Assembly (NCBI GenBank): GCA_022036555.1
Contig: CM039130.1
Location: 2,676,897-2,740,896 of the forward strand
DNA: 64,000 nt
Source: Microstegium vimineum
Lineage: Eukaryota; Streptophyta; Magnoliopsida; Poales; Poaceae
Direction of reading: 5' to 3'
Under the pieces are notes generated by a model that had not been told where the DNA came from, ran no database searches, and worked only from the letters and a program-made list of their open reading frames with translations. The translations under genes were made by a program, and so were the position numbers. This document shows, piece by piece, positions 46,487 through 59,697 of this stretch; the stretch's first letter is position 1; each line of letters begins with the position of its first letter.

Positions 46487-47700
46487 TTCAATAAAATTAA
46501 AATGTATTAGTATTAACATAATTGAGTAACATAGAAACATATATATGATTTATGGTAATTCAAATCTTGTTGTAGTAGAAAATGATAACTTACCTGCATA
46601 ATTGAGGGATCTTTTAGTCTTTTATATAATTAAAAGTGTTAATTTAGATGCAAATTTAAGTGGCTATGATAAATTATCTAACATAACAACAGGTGAATAA
46701 ATAGAATTATATGTAGGACACTTTATATCATATTTTAAGTAGTGGGTAATATAAATGCAAATTCATGGGGTTCTTCAACTATTTTACACAATCATAGAGG
46801 TCAATCGTTATTCAAAAATAAGATAGTTTATAATGGCTATTATTATGAATGGTATTAGAGTCTACGTGTCCAATAGCATTACTTTTTTTTGCTAGAAGAA
46901 TGTTACGATACGTATTTAGTGAAAACGTAAATAAAGTTATATAAGTTCATGTTGTATCCCTTTCTATAATATCACAAATCTATAATTTAATTACATTTAA
47001 TCTAGTTGTTGCAATTTTTAACCACATGTTAAGTTAACCTCTAATGGTTATTGTATCTTTTGTCCAATTTTTTCTTTTAATTTATTTAAGAAACGATGTT
47101 AAGTCATATCTACCTTCATCGTTATTACAATGATCTATATATTCATTTTATCTTGCATTGTGGTACTCAAGATGTTGAATTTAGTTTGTCAAGATTTTGT
47201 ATTTATAGTAATATCTTTTTATAAATATAGAGCCTAAAACTAAATAAAAAACATTGATTTGACATAATGTTTAAGTTAAGATATATAAATTTATTTAAGA
47301 TAACAACCTGTGAATTTTATTGTCATATCGTATTAACATATCCAAGGTAGCAACTAGGGTGGTTCTTGTTGATAGAGAAAAAAGATAAAGAAACTGTACT
47401 TTTATCCAGAATTTTTCCATAACTCTTATCTTCCAACAAACAGTGATTTTAGAGAAGAAAGGTAGATTGCGCTTGAAAGATAGGATAAAGAGACACATGA
47501 GATAAACGAAACCCAACTTTTTATTTCATTAAAACTTAAACTTACAAACTAAATGAAATTGTGGGAAGACCCCACAAGGTCATTGCACTCATTACAAAGA
47601 TGCAAATCAAACATAAGCACTATGACAAACCAACCAATCACTTATAGGTTCACAGGACACACAGACTCGACTAACGTATTTATTACAAGGGACATAACTC
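45341..47700. other. AT-rich DNA without a gene
   Basis: Highly AT-rich. A (TA)n microsatellite occupies 46444-46485. No coding sequence recognised. Confidence 0.55.
46444..46485. repeat. (TA)n microsatellite
   Basis: About 21 uninterrupted TA units. Confidence 0.95.
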
Positions 47701-48435
47701 CTACTTCTTGAACAAGGTACGACTGCAGCGACATCCAGGGTAGCATCTCTTGCGTGGGGTGGAACGAGACACATCTTCAACCACATTGATCTTGGGCAGT
47801 CTAGCTTGACTCCTCCAATCATCTATCTCGTCCAAGGCTTCTTCATAGTGTTGCCTCACTTCTGCCAATTCCAGTTGACTATCTTCCAGCTTTTGGTGGA
47901 GAATCCGTATGGCCAGTGCCATCTCCTTTACTTGCTCATTTGGTTCTGAATGAGGGTCAGCTATCACACATTGCAAGCTTCCTGGTGGGCATCGCGGAAG
48001 ATACTTCTGCTTGTCATTATTCATCCCTTCATAAGATTTCCCATGGTATACCAGAAATGCTTGATAAGCAGCATCTGATATGCCAGCATGCACGCTATAC
48101 CGATCCGCGATAGACCTGTGAATGGATTCCACCATTTGCGAACCCGTAATTAGATTACGTCTCGTGATGTGTGCCTCTATGCTCCAATGGCTCTCATACT
48201 TAGGATGAGTCCAACTGGTGCATTTGTATTCCACTCTGGCTTGTTGATCAGGATAGAGATCTTGAAGCATTTGCATGAGCCGGTGGTGAAAGAAAGCTTC
48301 ACTGCTGTAGAAGGTAGTGTTGTACTCCTTGTGCCAACAAGTCTGCTGAACTGGTGGTTCTATGAGGACAGAACTTCCTCCAAGGTAGCATGGTCCTCCA
48401 AGGTTGACACGAGCAGCCTTCTCGTTACGCACCAT
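47701..48435 (-). CDS. orphan ORF of an LTR retrotransposon internal region
   Basis: This 244-residue frame starts MVRNEKAARVNLGGPCYLGG and contains HKEYNTTFYSSEAFFHHRLM, SWTHPKYESHWSIEAHITRR, a coiled-coil-like stretch (QKLEDSQLELAEVRQHYEEA) and a Cys/Arg-rich end. It begins about 190 bp after the primer site of the LTR at 48630, so it belongs to that element rather than being a host gene. I see no zinc knuckle, protease or polymerase motif and cannot assign a function. It is uninterrupted, unlike the pol genes of the nest. Confidence 0.6.
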   Translation of the reverse strand: MVRNEKAARVNLGGPCYLGGSSVLIEPPVQQTCWHKEYNTTFYSSEAFFHHRLMQMLQDLYPDQQARVEYKCTSWTHPKYESHWSIEAHITRRNLITGSQMVESIHRSIADRYSVHAGISDAAYQAFLVYHGKSYEGMNNDKQKYLPRCPPGSLQCVIADPHSEPNEQVKEMALAIRILHQKLEDSQLELAEVRQHYEEALDEIDDWRSQARLPKINVVEDVSRSTPRKRCYPGCRCSRTLFKK

Positions 48436-48610
48436 CTATTTAGATAGAGAGCAAAGAGTGAGAACTTGAGACAATGTCTTTATAATAGAGTAGAGGTAGA
48501 GTAAGCATAACTTTAAACAATTATCAAGGGTAGAGAGAAAGCAAGAACTAGACAAGGTTGAAAGCTTGCTAAAACGACCAGTTCTATCTAGGCTTGCGTC
48601 CTACAGTCAG

Positions 48611-48628
48611 CATTGCTTTGATACCAAT
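48611..48628 (-). other. primer binding site of the 3.8 kb LTR element
   Basis: On the minus strand ATTGGTATCAAAGCAATG follows the LTR end. It fits the initiator tRNA-Met site with one change (AAAGC for AGAGC). Confidence 0.75.
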
Positions 48629-48629
48629 C

Positions 48630-51600
48630 TGTCACACCCGGTTTTAAGAACAAAACCAGACATACCCTATATGTGAGCCCAGGAAGTCAAATCCCACATA
48701 TAGTCACAGAACAAGGTAATATCAAAAGACAATACTTAAGTATATAACATTTATGGTCAAAGGAATAACCTTGAAGAGAGCAAACAGCGGTAAGACACTC
48801 CGAACTTCAGGTGAAGACTCCACTCCACAGGGACCAACTGACTGGTTGATCACAAGCCTAACTGCTCGAGACTCTTGCAAACTGGTACCCATCCGGGATT
48901 TTTATCCAAAGATTGAAAAGAAAGTAAACAAGCGTAAGTACTTTCGTACTCAACAAGTATACATGGGGTTCATGAGGCTCAAGAAGGATAGACACGGGTT
49001 TAACTGCATCAGCTTTTATGTTGTCACAATTTTAGCATAGGATAGCATCAATGTTATCAATAGCCCAACAACCATATGATCAAGTGAACTGGAGTTAATG
49101 CTTATATGAACAAGTAACAATAATAAATCACCGATAACAACTGATGAGCCATGACATAAGAACATCACATAGCAAGGAGCCCAAGCCACTCGTAACCGTG
49201 AGCACGGCTATCATGATAGTTTTTAACTCTGCGCAGAGGCGTACATCTTTACCCATAAGTCGTGAATTGCCCTTTTTCCCGAGGTAGCTAGTCTCTTACC
49301 CACTTCCAAGGTGGGCCGGTAGGGTTCACTACGAGACCTTTCACAAGTTCCACTAGAAGGTAACAACCCGCTACAAGTTCCCTCAACAAGATCCCAGAAG
49401 TCACCACAGCGCTTCCGAACATCTCAGAGCACTTCTTGCGCCCTCTCAGGTAAGTTGCCACAAACTAGCAAAAGCCTAATATTGAGTCAAGCCAGAGCCC
49501 ATTAGCTTATGGTAGTACTGTTTTCTCGGGGTACTCTCTTACAGAAATATCCCTATGAGTGAGAACACAGGTGTGAGTTCCTGGTGTTCCACCTATGGTC
49601 CACGTTGCTAAAAAGTCATCTTTTATTGTCGATTCACATATTCATTAATCAAGTTTACATGATCATAGTTATTCTCATAGAGCACTAGCTTGATCTACCC
49701 AAATGCATAAATACCCAGGGTGACAAGGTATAAGGTACGAAACTAGGGTAATCCTTACAGGGTAACAAGGAAACACATGCATATGATTAATGAGTGATTA
49801 TCATGAATAGGACAACAAGGATAATCCCATGTAATACTTGCCTTAAAATCTTAGATCCTTTGCTCAACTGCTTCTCAACTTCAGACGACTTCTTCTTGAT
49901 CACCAACGCAAAACTCACCGATTGGACGACAATTAACCAATCACCACACAAGCAGCTGAACAAACATACATAACATACAAACATGGCTAAATTAGAACAA
50001 TACACCAATCAATAAAAAGGATTTAAAAAGAAATCTACGCAACTCTACGATCACACAGTCACGAAGATCACGCTAAACGGAGCTACGATGATCGAGATAC
50101 AACTAATGGAAGATTTGCTTTTATAAAAGAGAACCAAAAGCTTTATCAATTTTATAACTATATAAAAGAGCGTATAAAGTGTTTCAAAGGAACACCTTGA
50201 TTAGATTAGGTCAAAATTGTATTTGGGTTTCGAAAACGAAAGTTGAAACTATCATCATTTCATGTATAAAACAAGTTGTAAAGTGGTTAATCAAGTTAGG
50301 GTTTTACATCATGAAAATACAAAGCTATTAACATGGTATTAAAGATCACTAAGAGAAAGGTTACGCCGATACGAAGCCAACGCAACTTGAACGGATCGAA
50401 ACGGATTTGAAACGGAGGAGATATGATTTAAACAAGATTTTGAAAAGACAAGATTAAAGTATTACCAAATCAATTTTCTTTTATTTTCAAAAGTAATTAA
50501 CATGGATGAAAACTGTACCGTTAGATAGATCATGAAATTACGGATCTAACGCAACTCGTTTGGGTCAAAACGGATTTAAAACAAAGAAATTATAAGCATT
50601 TGAATGAGGGTGGCAGTTCTGTAAAAAGAGAAAACGCATTTTGATTAAACAGAGAAGGTTTTACGTTTTCAGAAAGGGAAAGCGCAAAGAAGGAAGGCGC
50701 CAAAGGATCTGCGGTGGGGGTTGACGGGCGCCACGTGGCGGCATGGGATAGGGCAGGTGCATGGAAACAGTGTGGACCACGTATAGAAGCTCGGTCTACA
50801 GGTCTACGATGGACCGGGGGCGTACCCCTTCGCGGGTTCTAATCTAAGTCGTCCGCTCGGGATCGAACGGCGCAGACAGGGTTTAGGCAGGGATGGTCAC
50901 CGGGGAGGCGCTAGAATGGCGGTGCGCCATGGACAGAGGGTGGGAGCTCGTCGGAGTTCGTCGGAGGACGATTGCGGCCGTCTCGGGTTCAACCGATTAC
51001 ACATGGAGACTCCGCGTGAACTCGCGAGTGCGTGGGCGGGTTCAGGGGAGGCTTTGGCCACCCAGCGCGGGGTGTCCGCGGCGGCGCCATTGCTAGCGTG
51101 CTTTGCGCGTGCGGGATTCGGCGGTACAGGGTGCTAGGAGTACAATTGAAGGCACGGGGGGTGTAACGGACTCATGCGAGTGCAGTGATGTGCTCAATTG
51201 AGACGGCAACACGCCGGTGTGGGACGGCCACGGTGGTGCCATGGCCGGTCCGCTCGGGTGCGACGATTGCGCGGCCACGGTGCCAAATTGAAGAATCCAA
51301 GGGTACAAGAAGGGGGAGGGGTATACCATGAGGACGTTGAAAGGGTTTGCGGGATCCAGGGAAGCTCCACGGGGTCCGTCGATGCTCGGCAGCGATCTGC
51401 GAAGGTAGAGAGCGCACGGTGAGCGCGGGTAAGTCGTGGCACTGGGTGAAAACGTTCGGCGAGGAGCGTTACAGACGCACGACGTTGATGCGAAGCTCCG
51501 AGGGTCCCTGCTGGCGGTGTTGATGCTCTGGAACGGCGAGAACGCGGCGGTGGCACGATCACAGCGGCTACGGCGGTGGCGGCGTTCTGGGGTTAAGACA

Positions 51601-52411
51601 GGGCAAGTCGATGGCTCTTGGGGTTCGGGTGGAGGCGGTAGAGGTGCGGGGCGGCTTAAATAGCCCCGAGGGCGCAGCCGCGATGGTAAGGACGCACGCC
51701 GCCGCGGATTCGCGATCGGCAGAAAGGGAAAGGCGGCGGCCGGAGAAAGGAAAGAAGGGAGGGAAGGGAGAAAGGAAAAGGTGCGGCGGTCGGTGTGCTC
51801 TGGCCGCGGGTCTATGTCGTCGAAGGAAAGGGAGGGGGCAATCCTGCTCCAGAACGCGTCCGCGAGGAAAGGAAAGTCCGGCGCGGGGAGGGAAAGGGAG
51901 CGGGAGGGAGAAGAAGGAAAGGGGAGGGGAGCAGCTGACCTGTGGGGGCCACCTGTCAGCGAGCCAAAGAAGCGATGGCGAGCGGGGCCCGTCTGTCGGT
52001 CAGAGAGAGGAGAAGGGGGGGCGTGTCGTCAGGCTCGGTTGGGCTGGCGTGGTGGGCTTGCCTGCTGGGCTTCCAGGGAGGAGAGCTGGGCTGGACCCAC
52101 GCGGGAAGGGAGAGAGGGGGAGGGGGTTTGGGCCATCTCGGGCCAGATAGGGAGGGAGGAAGAGTTTGCCTTTTTCTTTTTATTTTGAAAATTTCAAACA
52201 CATTCTCATTTTGAAACCAATTTGAATTTTGAAACATGACAAACAAACAAAAAGTTCCAAAATGCAGAGCATGAATGATCAACCATGTTTCTACCAAAAG
52301 AACTTTTTAATTTCATAAAAAGTTTTTATTCCCTATGATTTCATGAGCACCAAATTCAAAAATAAATCATTTTATTTCTATTTTCCATAAAGTAAATTTT
52401 AGGGTGTTACA
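48630..52411 (-). repeat. long LTR (about 3.8 kb) of a truncated retrotransposon
   Basis: On the minus strand it runs from TGTAACACCCTAAAA to AACCGGGTGTGACA, with imperfect inverted ends (TGTAACACCC / GGGTGTGACA) and a tRNA-Met primer site directly after. About 50.7-52.15 kb is GC-rich. It resembles the long-LTR grass Gypsy families. The second LTR is not in the window beyond 47.5 kb, so the element is truncated or rearranged. The short ORFs in the GC-rich part are not convincing genes. Confidence 0.7.
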
Positions 52412-53610
52412 ACTGAGTCAACATCTTTTTTCATAATAACAATTGTGGATAATTTATAAATGAATTAGAAGGTTATTTTGCTTTCATAATTGCTAAATTT
52501 GGGAAGTTGTTCTAAATTATTTTTTAGTCAATAAATTATGAATTTATTTGGGAATTTCATTTTTTAGTTTAATATATTTTTTTTAGACCATTGGACCTCT
52601 TTAAGGTAAATGCATGACTGTTTTCTAATAGATGATTTTAGATGGTACAATGTAATCTTAGAAGGATGTAATCTTAGAATTGGTTGGGGACATCTTGAAA
52701 GGTGAAAATTGGCTGGTGCACACCTCCACTTTTAATATTTGCCATAAGACACTGCGGTTTCGTGTAATTAGTCCAATGGACACCACGGTCTGGTTTAAGC
52801 CGTTACAAAGTAGATATAAAATCATATAAGTGCCTAAAAATTATACTATAAAATCTTCTATGCTCTACATAATGAGAACTATATAGTAAAAATGTTGTTT
52901 TGTAGTAAAATGATCATTTTGCTCCTCTTCATAGATAGACAAAGTAAAACATAGTTAATTTGTTTATATATTTGTAGGACATTAAAAATCTAGAAAAAAC
53001 ACAAAATCCGCACATCACCAAATCATGACGTACTATGCTAAAAATATCAGCTGGAAATAATAAATTTTAATATATTAATTAAGTTGGATAGGAGATAAAT
53101 CTATAACTCAGTCATGCTAAATATACCATTATAAACTTTATTATTTTGAGCTAATATTTGTAGCATAGTCAATATTTGGTGATGTACGCATTCTATGATA
53201 TTTCAAGATTTTTAGTGTACTACAAACATATTAACAAATTAACCATGGTTAAATTTGTCTATTTATGAAGAGAGAAAAATAATCATTAGAGTATAAAACA
53301 ATATTTTATCATGTATTTCTCATCATATAGAGTGTAGAAGATTTTATAGCATATTTATTGGACACTTATATGATTGTATATCTATTTTGTAACGGCTATC
53401 AATCCCATATGGGTCGATCCGAAGTGGTAGTGGCTGTTGTTGTTACAGGCAGGGATGCATGGCAGGTAACAAGAAGCTGCATGCAGGCAGCGGCTGGCTC
53501 CTGAGGCTGCTAGCGAGTAGCGCGCGTTGAATCTTATTTGTTGGTCAGCAGATCATATAGATCGAGTTAATCAAGTTGTACAAAGCTAGCTAACTATACT
53601 AGCTACTTAA
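52412..53610. other. intergenic, no gene seen
   Basis: AT-rich. Around 52800-53400 there are two inverted, similar stretches (for example atagatagacaaagtaaaac against gttaaatttgtctatttat), indicating a decayed foldback element. Confidence 0.4.
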
Positions 53611-53836
53611 TCAGTTCCAAATTATAGTCCGATTGACTTTTTGAACCACCACTCGTTTTATTCAAATTTTTTTTACAAAATATTATTTTATTTGGTGTGG
53701 CTTAATTATTTAATAAATAATCTACATAAATGATTTAAATTTGACTATGTTTGTATAATTTTTGTTTGAATAATACGTGGAGTCAAAGTTGGGATAAAAA
53801 AGTCAAACGAATTATAAATTCAAACAAAGGAAGTAG
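53611..53836. mobile_element. degenerate Stowaway-like MITE
   Basis: The ends ttccaaattatagtccgatt and, inverted, ctttgtttgaatttataatt with gactttttt blocks at both sides resemble the common grass CCTCCGTT-type MITE. Confidence 0.5.
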
Positions 53837-55233
53837 AAGATACTAGTATGTACTGGGTCATAAACAATTTACATCGATATGTTAGACTACCCACAACGTT
53901 TGGCATCGGTGCTGGTAGAAAAAGTACCTCGTGCATGTCAGTTTTGCTGGCCTCACAATGTATATAAGCATCGACACAGACCTGACAAGCAAATAAAATA
54001 ATCCAACAACTCTAGCTTTTGTTCTACTCCCCTCTCATCTTCTGTGCGTGTCAGAGACTTGACATCGAGGCACTAACATGACCCGATGCTAGCTTTTTCC
54101 TTTTAAGCATTGACACCTGCAACGTTTAACCCCGGTGCTTGGACTTTCTTTTTGGCATTCAGACATCGACTCCCTGCAACATTGTGGGTAGTCTTAGTGT
54201 TGTCAATCCTGGCGACTCTTTATAGTCATACACGTTACATGCAAATGCAAGCATGTGACTGTGTACGTGTGACAAGTAGTGGGTGATTCAATGATACCGC
54301 AGGACGAAGCTAGCTAGGAACCAGGGTGGTTGTAGTATGGTATGCTTAGTATGTAGCTAACTGGCTACTCTTATAATCAGCTGCTAGCAGGACTAACTAA
54401 GCTGATTGACTGACCGGTCAGCTGATCGACCGACGATGACCAAATGAGCAGCAGCAGCGGTGGTGGTAGTACGTGGTTGACCACTGATCGATAATTGGTC
54501 AGCGGGAAGAAAATCAGACAAGAACGTGGACAATAATGCTAATAAGGTTGACCACAATGGAACCAAGTTGTATATGGGGTGGGAGCGAGGACGATGGCAG
54601 AGCTGAATATATTATATTATCTGGAGATACAAATGTTACTGCTCTCTCTGTACTTTTTTTAATTACATGCCACTTTAGCTTTCTTTTATGTCAACCTATG
54701 TTATCTTTATACTTTCATTTCAAAACATATGAATTAATTATATATATTATGAAAGCATATTTCTCACGGTGAATCATGTAAAAGAATTATATATCATGAA
54801 TGTATACATAATTTTTTTTTGAAAGCAATGGTCGAAGAGATCATATTTGACTTAGATCAAACCTATAATACGACATGTTATAAAGAAATACAAACAAAGT
54901 CAAGCAGAAGAAAGTTTAATCTACCAAAGCAAATTAAAACCCTAGCTAAGACGAGTTTTTTTTATATAACGAAATGAATGGAGTACTAACGATTATTGCT
55001 AGCAACTATATAGTAGTCAGTGACAGAGCCCCAACAATAATCGATGGTACGGCGGTGTTGACGACACACACACACAGCTCGATGCGCGGGGGAGACCGAC
55101 CGAGAAAAAGAGAGCACGCACGTAGTACACTACAGCCGCCCTGGCGTCTTTCTTCGTTTGGCAGCGATCGATCGACGCCATTATTCATCGTAGGGGAGGG
55201 AGGGAGAGCATGCACGTGCTAGCTAGTAGTAAT

Positions 55234-55394
55234 GGCCCTGTTTAATTTCCACCTCCTAATTAAACTTCAGTGGACTAAAATATTTTAGTCATCTTTTAGT
55301 ACCTCTTGAGTGACTAGTAACTAGAACTAAGATATTTTAAAGTGACTAAAGTTTAATCTACTAAAGTTTAGGAGGTGGCGGAACCAAACATGGC
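55234..55394. mobile_element. Tourist-like MITE
   Basis: Inverted ends ggccctgtttaatttccacc and (inverted) gccatgtttggttccgccac. About 160 bp, with inner inverted ctaaagttta-type phrases. Confidence 0.65.
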
Positions 55395-56183
55395 TATAGT
55401 AAACTTGAGCTTGTTGACATGTACTGTATATACATATCCAGATCGTAAGCCGATGCGTCATCATCATCATTGATCGATCGGTCGCAAACGCAAAGCAAAA
55501 ACATTAGTGGAACTACCGAACTAATTTAATGTAGTACTAGTAATAACGGAGCAAAAGGCATGCATGCGCTTCGCTCCCTGTCGTCGTTACGGTTTCAATT
55601 TCAACGTGCGTGCTGGTCGCTGGCCGGGGCCACAGGGGGTTGTCGACGTTCACGCTCGAGGACATGATTATTACTATACTAGCTAGTAAAACATGCACGT
55701 ATGTTAATATTGACAATCATAACGAGAGAATGCATGGTACGTATCTTTTCCCAGGTGATACTAAATCATGATCTCTGCTCATGTATTTACGTCTGATTAC
55801 GAATCATCCTCGACTTGAAGTTCACAATCTCTACTCATGTATTGGCATCTGATTACAAATCGTCCTTAACTTCAAGTTTACATCCAATTACGAATCATCC
55901 TCAACTTGGAAATATGCGTCCTATCTAATTTCAATACGAGGACCCGTTCCACGCATCCGCGTCCTATACAAATTACTCATAGCTCATGTGTTTGGGTCCA
56001 GTCAAAGAAATAGTGGTCCCAGTTACAACGCACGATTGCACAAACATAAATCTGTCAAGAACAAGACAGGAGGAAACAAAAGAGGATCATGCTTGACATA
56101 ACGAAAAAGAGTTTCACGCTATTTAATATTTAATTATATCCTTTGGACGTGATCGATGCCGCTGAGGATGGTCTGCAACGGGC

Positions 56184-56307
56184 GGCCTGTTCGTTTGGCA
56201 GGATTATGCACCGTTCCGGCAGAATTATTCACTGTTGGTTGATTTCTTGTGAGAGAAAAACACTGTTCTGGCTGGATTTAAGCCGGCTGAAAAGCCAAGC
56301 GAATAGG
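56184..56307. mobile_element. short MITE with gcctgttcgtttggc ends
   Basis: ggcctgttcgtttggcagg at the left and the inverted partner cctattcgcttggctttt at the right, about 124 bp, a common grass type. Confidence 0.6.
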
Positions 56308-56337
56308 ATGGGGGATTGGTGCTCATATTCCATCAGG

Positions 56338-56481
56338 TCAACCTGCATGCGTGTCAAGCTCCACCACCATGAGTAGCGAGAGCCCAACAACGAGGAATGT
56401 CATCCCCGTCAGCCACACCGCCTTCTCCATGTTCCATGCCAGCTTCTTCGCCTGGTCGCCTATACACTTTCGTTGCTTGCC
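56338..56481 (-). pseudogene. TOM9/TOM22-like gene fragment
   Basis: TOM22 (TOM9 in plants) is a single-pass receptor of the mitochondrial outer membrane import complex. A minus-strand frame reads KCIGDQAKKLAWNMEKAVWL and then TGMTFLVVGLSLLMVVELD, ending at a TGA (56338-56340). The order KKL, GKAxW-like, TTFLV-like, a hydrophobic segment and an acidic E-x-D resembles the transmembrane end of plant TOM9. The N-terminal part is missing and the flanks are repeats. It lies inside the span between Helitron-like ends, so capture is likely. The identification rests on a short match. Confidence 0.45.
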
Positions 56482-57078
56482 GCCGATTGATCATAGATCG
56501 CAGAGGTTCTCGTCTTTATATTTTTCTCATGTTCTTGTTTTATTTTCTGGATCGATATGAGTCCGTTCGATCAGGGGACGTCCTGGAAAAAACATACCAG
56601 TTACAGTGAGCAACAAAAGCAGAAAAAACAAAAATGGAACTAAGTTGGAGTTTTGGATGATCGTGACTTTTTATGGAAAAAATAAAGAACTGTATTTTGC
56701 CTCGCGGATCCGTATGAGAGTTATATGGGAAAAAAGAACACATGAAAAATGAGATAAAAAAACATCCAACTCCGTATGAGTTTTAGTTCATGGAAAAAAA
56801 TAAAGAGTAATTTTCTCTCACGGATCCGTTTGGCAGTGTATGGGAAAAGAACAAGAAAGAAAGAAAGAAATAAAACTTTTGTGGCTCTTATAATTTTCTA
56901 TCTGATTAAGATTCCTAACTCATTAAGATAGAAGGAATCTATTTCGATTGGGATTAGAATTCCCAGCTATCAAGTAAAGAAGTCCTACATGCGTTATTTA
57001 ACAACAAACGAATAGAAATAATTTCCGCATTCACAAAGTTAATTAGTTAAGTGAGGCCATATAAAAAAATGGATGGAG

Positions 57079-57111
57079 AAATTTTGCCTCTTTAGTATTA
57101 TTAGGTATAGA
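57079..57111 (-). mobile_element. Helitron-like 5' terminus (minus orientation)
   Basis: On the minus strand A is followed by TCTATACCTAATAATACTA and AAGAGGCAAAAT. This fits the grass Helitron 5' consensus (TCTATAC-TAATAAT...) inserted at an A/T. It pairs in orientation with the 3' end at 45302. Confidence 0.6.
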
Positions 57112-58643
57112 TATAGATAATAATTTTTTGCTATATCGATCGATTTAAAGTCGTCTTTGAAACTATTCTCAGACAAACTTGCAGCTATATAAATATAGAC
57201 ATGTACGTGCGTTGCTCTGGGTGACCACGGCTCGTTCAAAACGTGCCACAACGTAGTACATATGTTGACGACGACAGTGCGTACGTATATACGGAGTACG
57301 TACATACGAAGCAAAACATATATAATGCATATGGAGAGGTAGTAGCATATTACATGGGGGTGTAGAGGTAGCTAGTGGGCCTGCTGGGCCAACAACCAAC
57401 ACTATCAGGGTGCGTGATGGGCCCAAACTTAGTGGGCCTGCAGATCAAACCACCCATATCAATGCCCACATACTGACATACACACATACGTGTGCATATT
57501 TTCTCTTTTTGGCAGAGCTCGCTCATCATCAGCTCAAAATCTTCTTGTGTGTAGCACACATTTGGCGTCCGTCCATTACTCCATTTTGATTGTTAAACCG
57601 GTAGATAAATCACAACAAAAATGTCGTAAAAAAAGGGAGCCATATATTATTGTACACAGTATGTTCCGCACCGCACTAGCTGGCTGAGATGTTGACCCCA
57701 TTATTGGTCACCCTGCGACATGCATGCAAGCATGGTGCAGCAAGTTATGTGCACGTACACGGAGCAGCTTACATGTAGTACAAGGAATAATTGGCCTGCA
57801 TAGTACTGTATGCATGCATGATCGAGTGCACCTATGTATTCGCGCCAATGCAAACAGCCAAACAAATATTCTCTCCGGCCATCCCCAAATGATAAGACAT
57901 TCCACCAATATTAGAGAATTAAAACATATTAACTTTAACTAAAATTATTATATTAAATATATATTATAAAAATATAATTGGTGAAGAATCTGATATACTT
58001 AGTTGATATCATAAGTATTATTTATATATATTATAGTCAAACATAACCTGTTTTGTGCGTGCAGGGAGTAAGTAATAAGCTCTGTGATCTCCCCTCGCTC
58101 GATCTCCCTTAATGACGGCCGGCCGGCCGGTCTACTCTCTCTGCAGGCATATGCTAGCAGCTTGCATGCATGCAACGCCCGGCCACTCCACTTTACGATG
58201 TGGACGTGGAATGGATGCATGCTGCTCAGCCTACTTACATGCATTCTAGTACAGTACTTGGCAAGTGCCACTGTTGCCGATTAGTAGCTAGGTTAGTCGT
58301 CGCACGTCCTAGTCCTATTACTATATGTAGTTATGTACTGTATCTATCTAGCTAGGTACGGAGTATATATGTACGTCGTCGACAGGTAGGCTAGCTAGCT
58401 ATAGAGATTATTGGCTATATATATTGGATCTCATGACCCCGCTGTTAGCTAGCGTGACATGCATGCATGCTTAGCCTAGCTAGTGCTAAGCATATATATA
58501 AATAATAGCACTCCATTACTTGCCCATTGCATGCATTGTACTTCCTTCCCTCAGGATCCTAATTAGATGATGTTCTAGACAACGACACGGTCTCCCAAAC
58601 ACAATTTTGACCTCTTATTTTTATAAAAATACCTATAGAATAA

Positions 58644-58695
<52 letters not shown>

Positions 58696-59697
58696 GAAAA
58701 CATTTTTAAAGACAAATTTATTCATATAATTTTCACATTTAAAATCTCAATAACTTAAAGGTTATTAATGATTTATGTTCCCAATGTTTGGTTCAAAACG
58801 TCATCTAATTAATTATGATACGGAAGGAAGGAGTATATAATATAACTAACTAAAAGTCGCTCATTATGTGTGTCTCATCTGCACTACATACTCGATCGTG
58901 CCCCCCATTATTGGTCGCGTAGTAGTACGTGTGTGACCGCATGCAGCAGAAGCAGAAGCAGGTGCACCTCTACTCTACTACTATAACACATGGTCCTGCG
59001 TGCATACTGGGTACACATATGCATTCGCGCCAGCCAGGTCGTCGTACGTCCTATACTACTACTTCTACTAGCTAGCTGATCGAACTGCAGATGATGCATG
59101 ATTAGCGCATGCACCTGCACGGCGCGCGGCATAGCAGCGCAGGCTATGGCGACGACCGCCTGATGTTGCATGCATGGGCCATGCGCACACATGCAGGGGG
59201 CGGGCATAGGCAGCAGCCTGACACACGCGCGTACTAGTAGTACGTAGGAGTACTACTGAACTGTACGTACACAGCAATGTGTGTGCATGCCAACGTACTC
59301 CTTCCGATCCAATGCAAATGTGTCTTGTGTTGTGCGCGCGGATAAGGCCGGCGGTGCAGTGGACAGTGTAGTGTGTCGTCCTTCAAGATCGAGAATATGC
59401 ACGCACTGCCAGGCACCGTCGTCGTCCTTCCATTATGTGCGTGTGTTGTGTGGGACCCGGCCGGCTCTGAAACACCCATCGACGATCACATGAAGGAACC
59501 AGGCAACCAGCTAGCATTGGTTGGTTGGTTGGTTGCATGCATGTCTGACAAATCAGCAGCATGAGTACGTACTACGTGCATGCACGCGCAGGCGAGGTGA
59601 TCATGCATCGAAGCACACACAGAAACTGGATAAGCTTGCCCTGGCCCCGGCCGGCCGGCTCTCTCGCTGCTGCCCGTGGTGTGCATTCATGCATATT
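57112..59697. other. intergenic, no gene seen
   Basis: AT-rich with many gcatgc and ctagct-type short palindromes. A (TA)n run is at 58646-58690. Short frames lack domains. Confidence 0.5.
58646..58690. repeat. (TA)n microsatellite
   Basis: About 22 TA units. Confidence 0.95.

Noticed and set aside
51611..52188. Overlapping GC-rich plus-strand frames of 90-179 residues
   Set aside because: They are Gly/Arg-rich, open in several frames at once and lie inside the GC-rich part of the 3.8 kb LTR; no domain.
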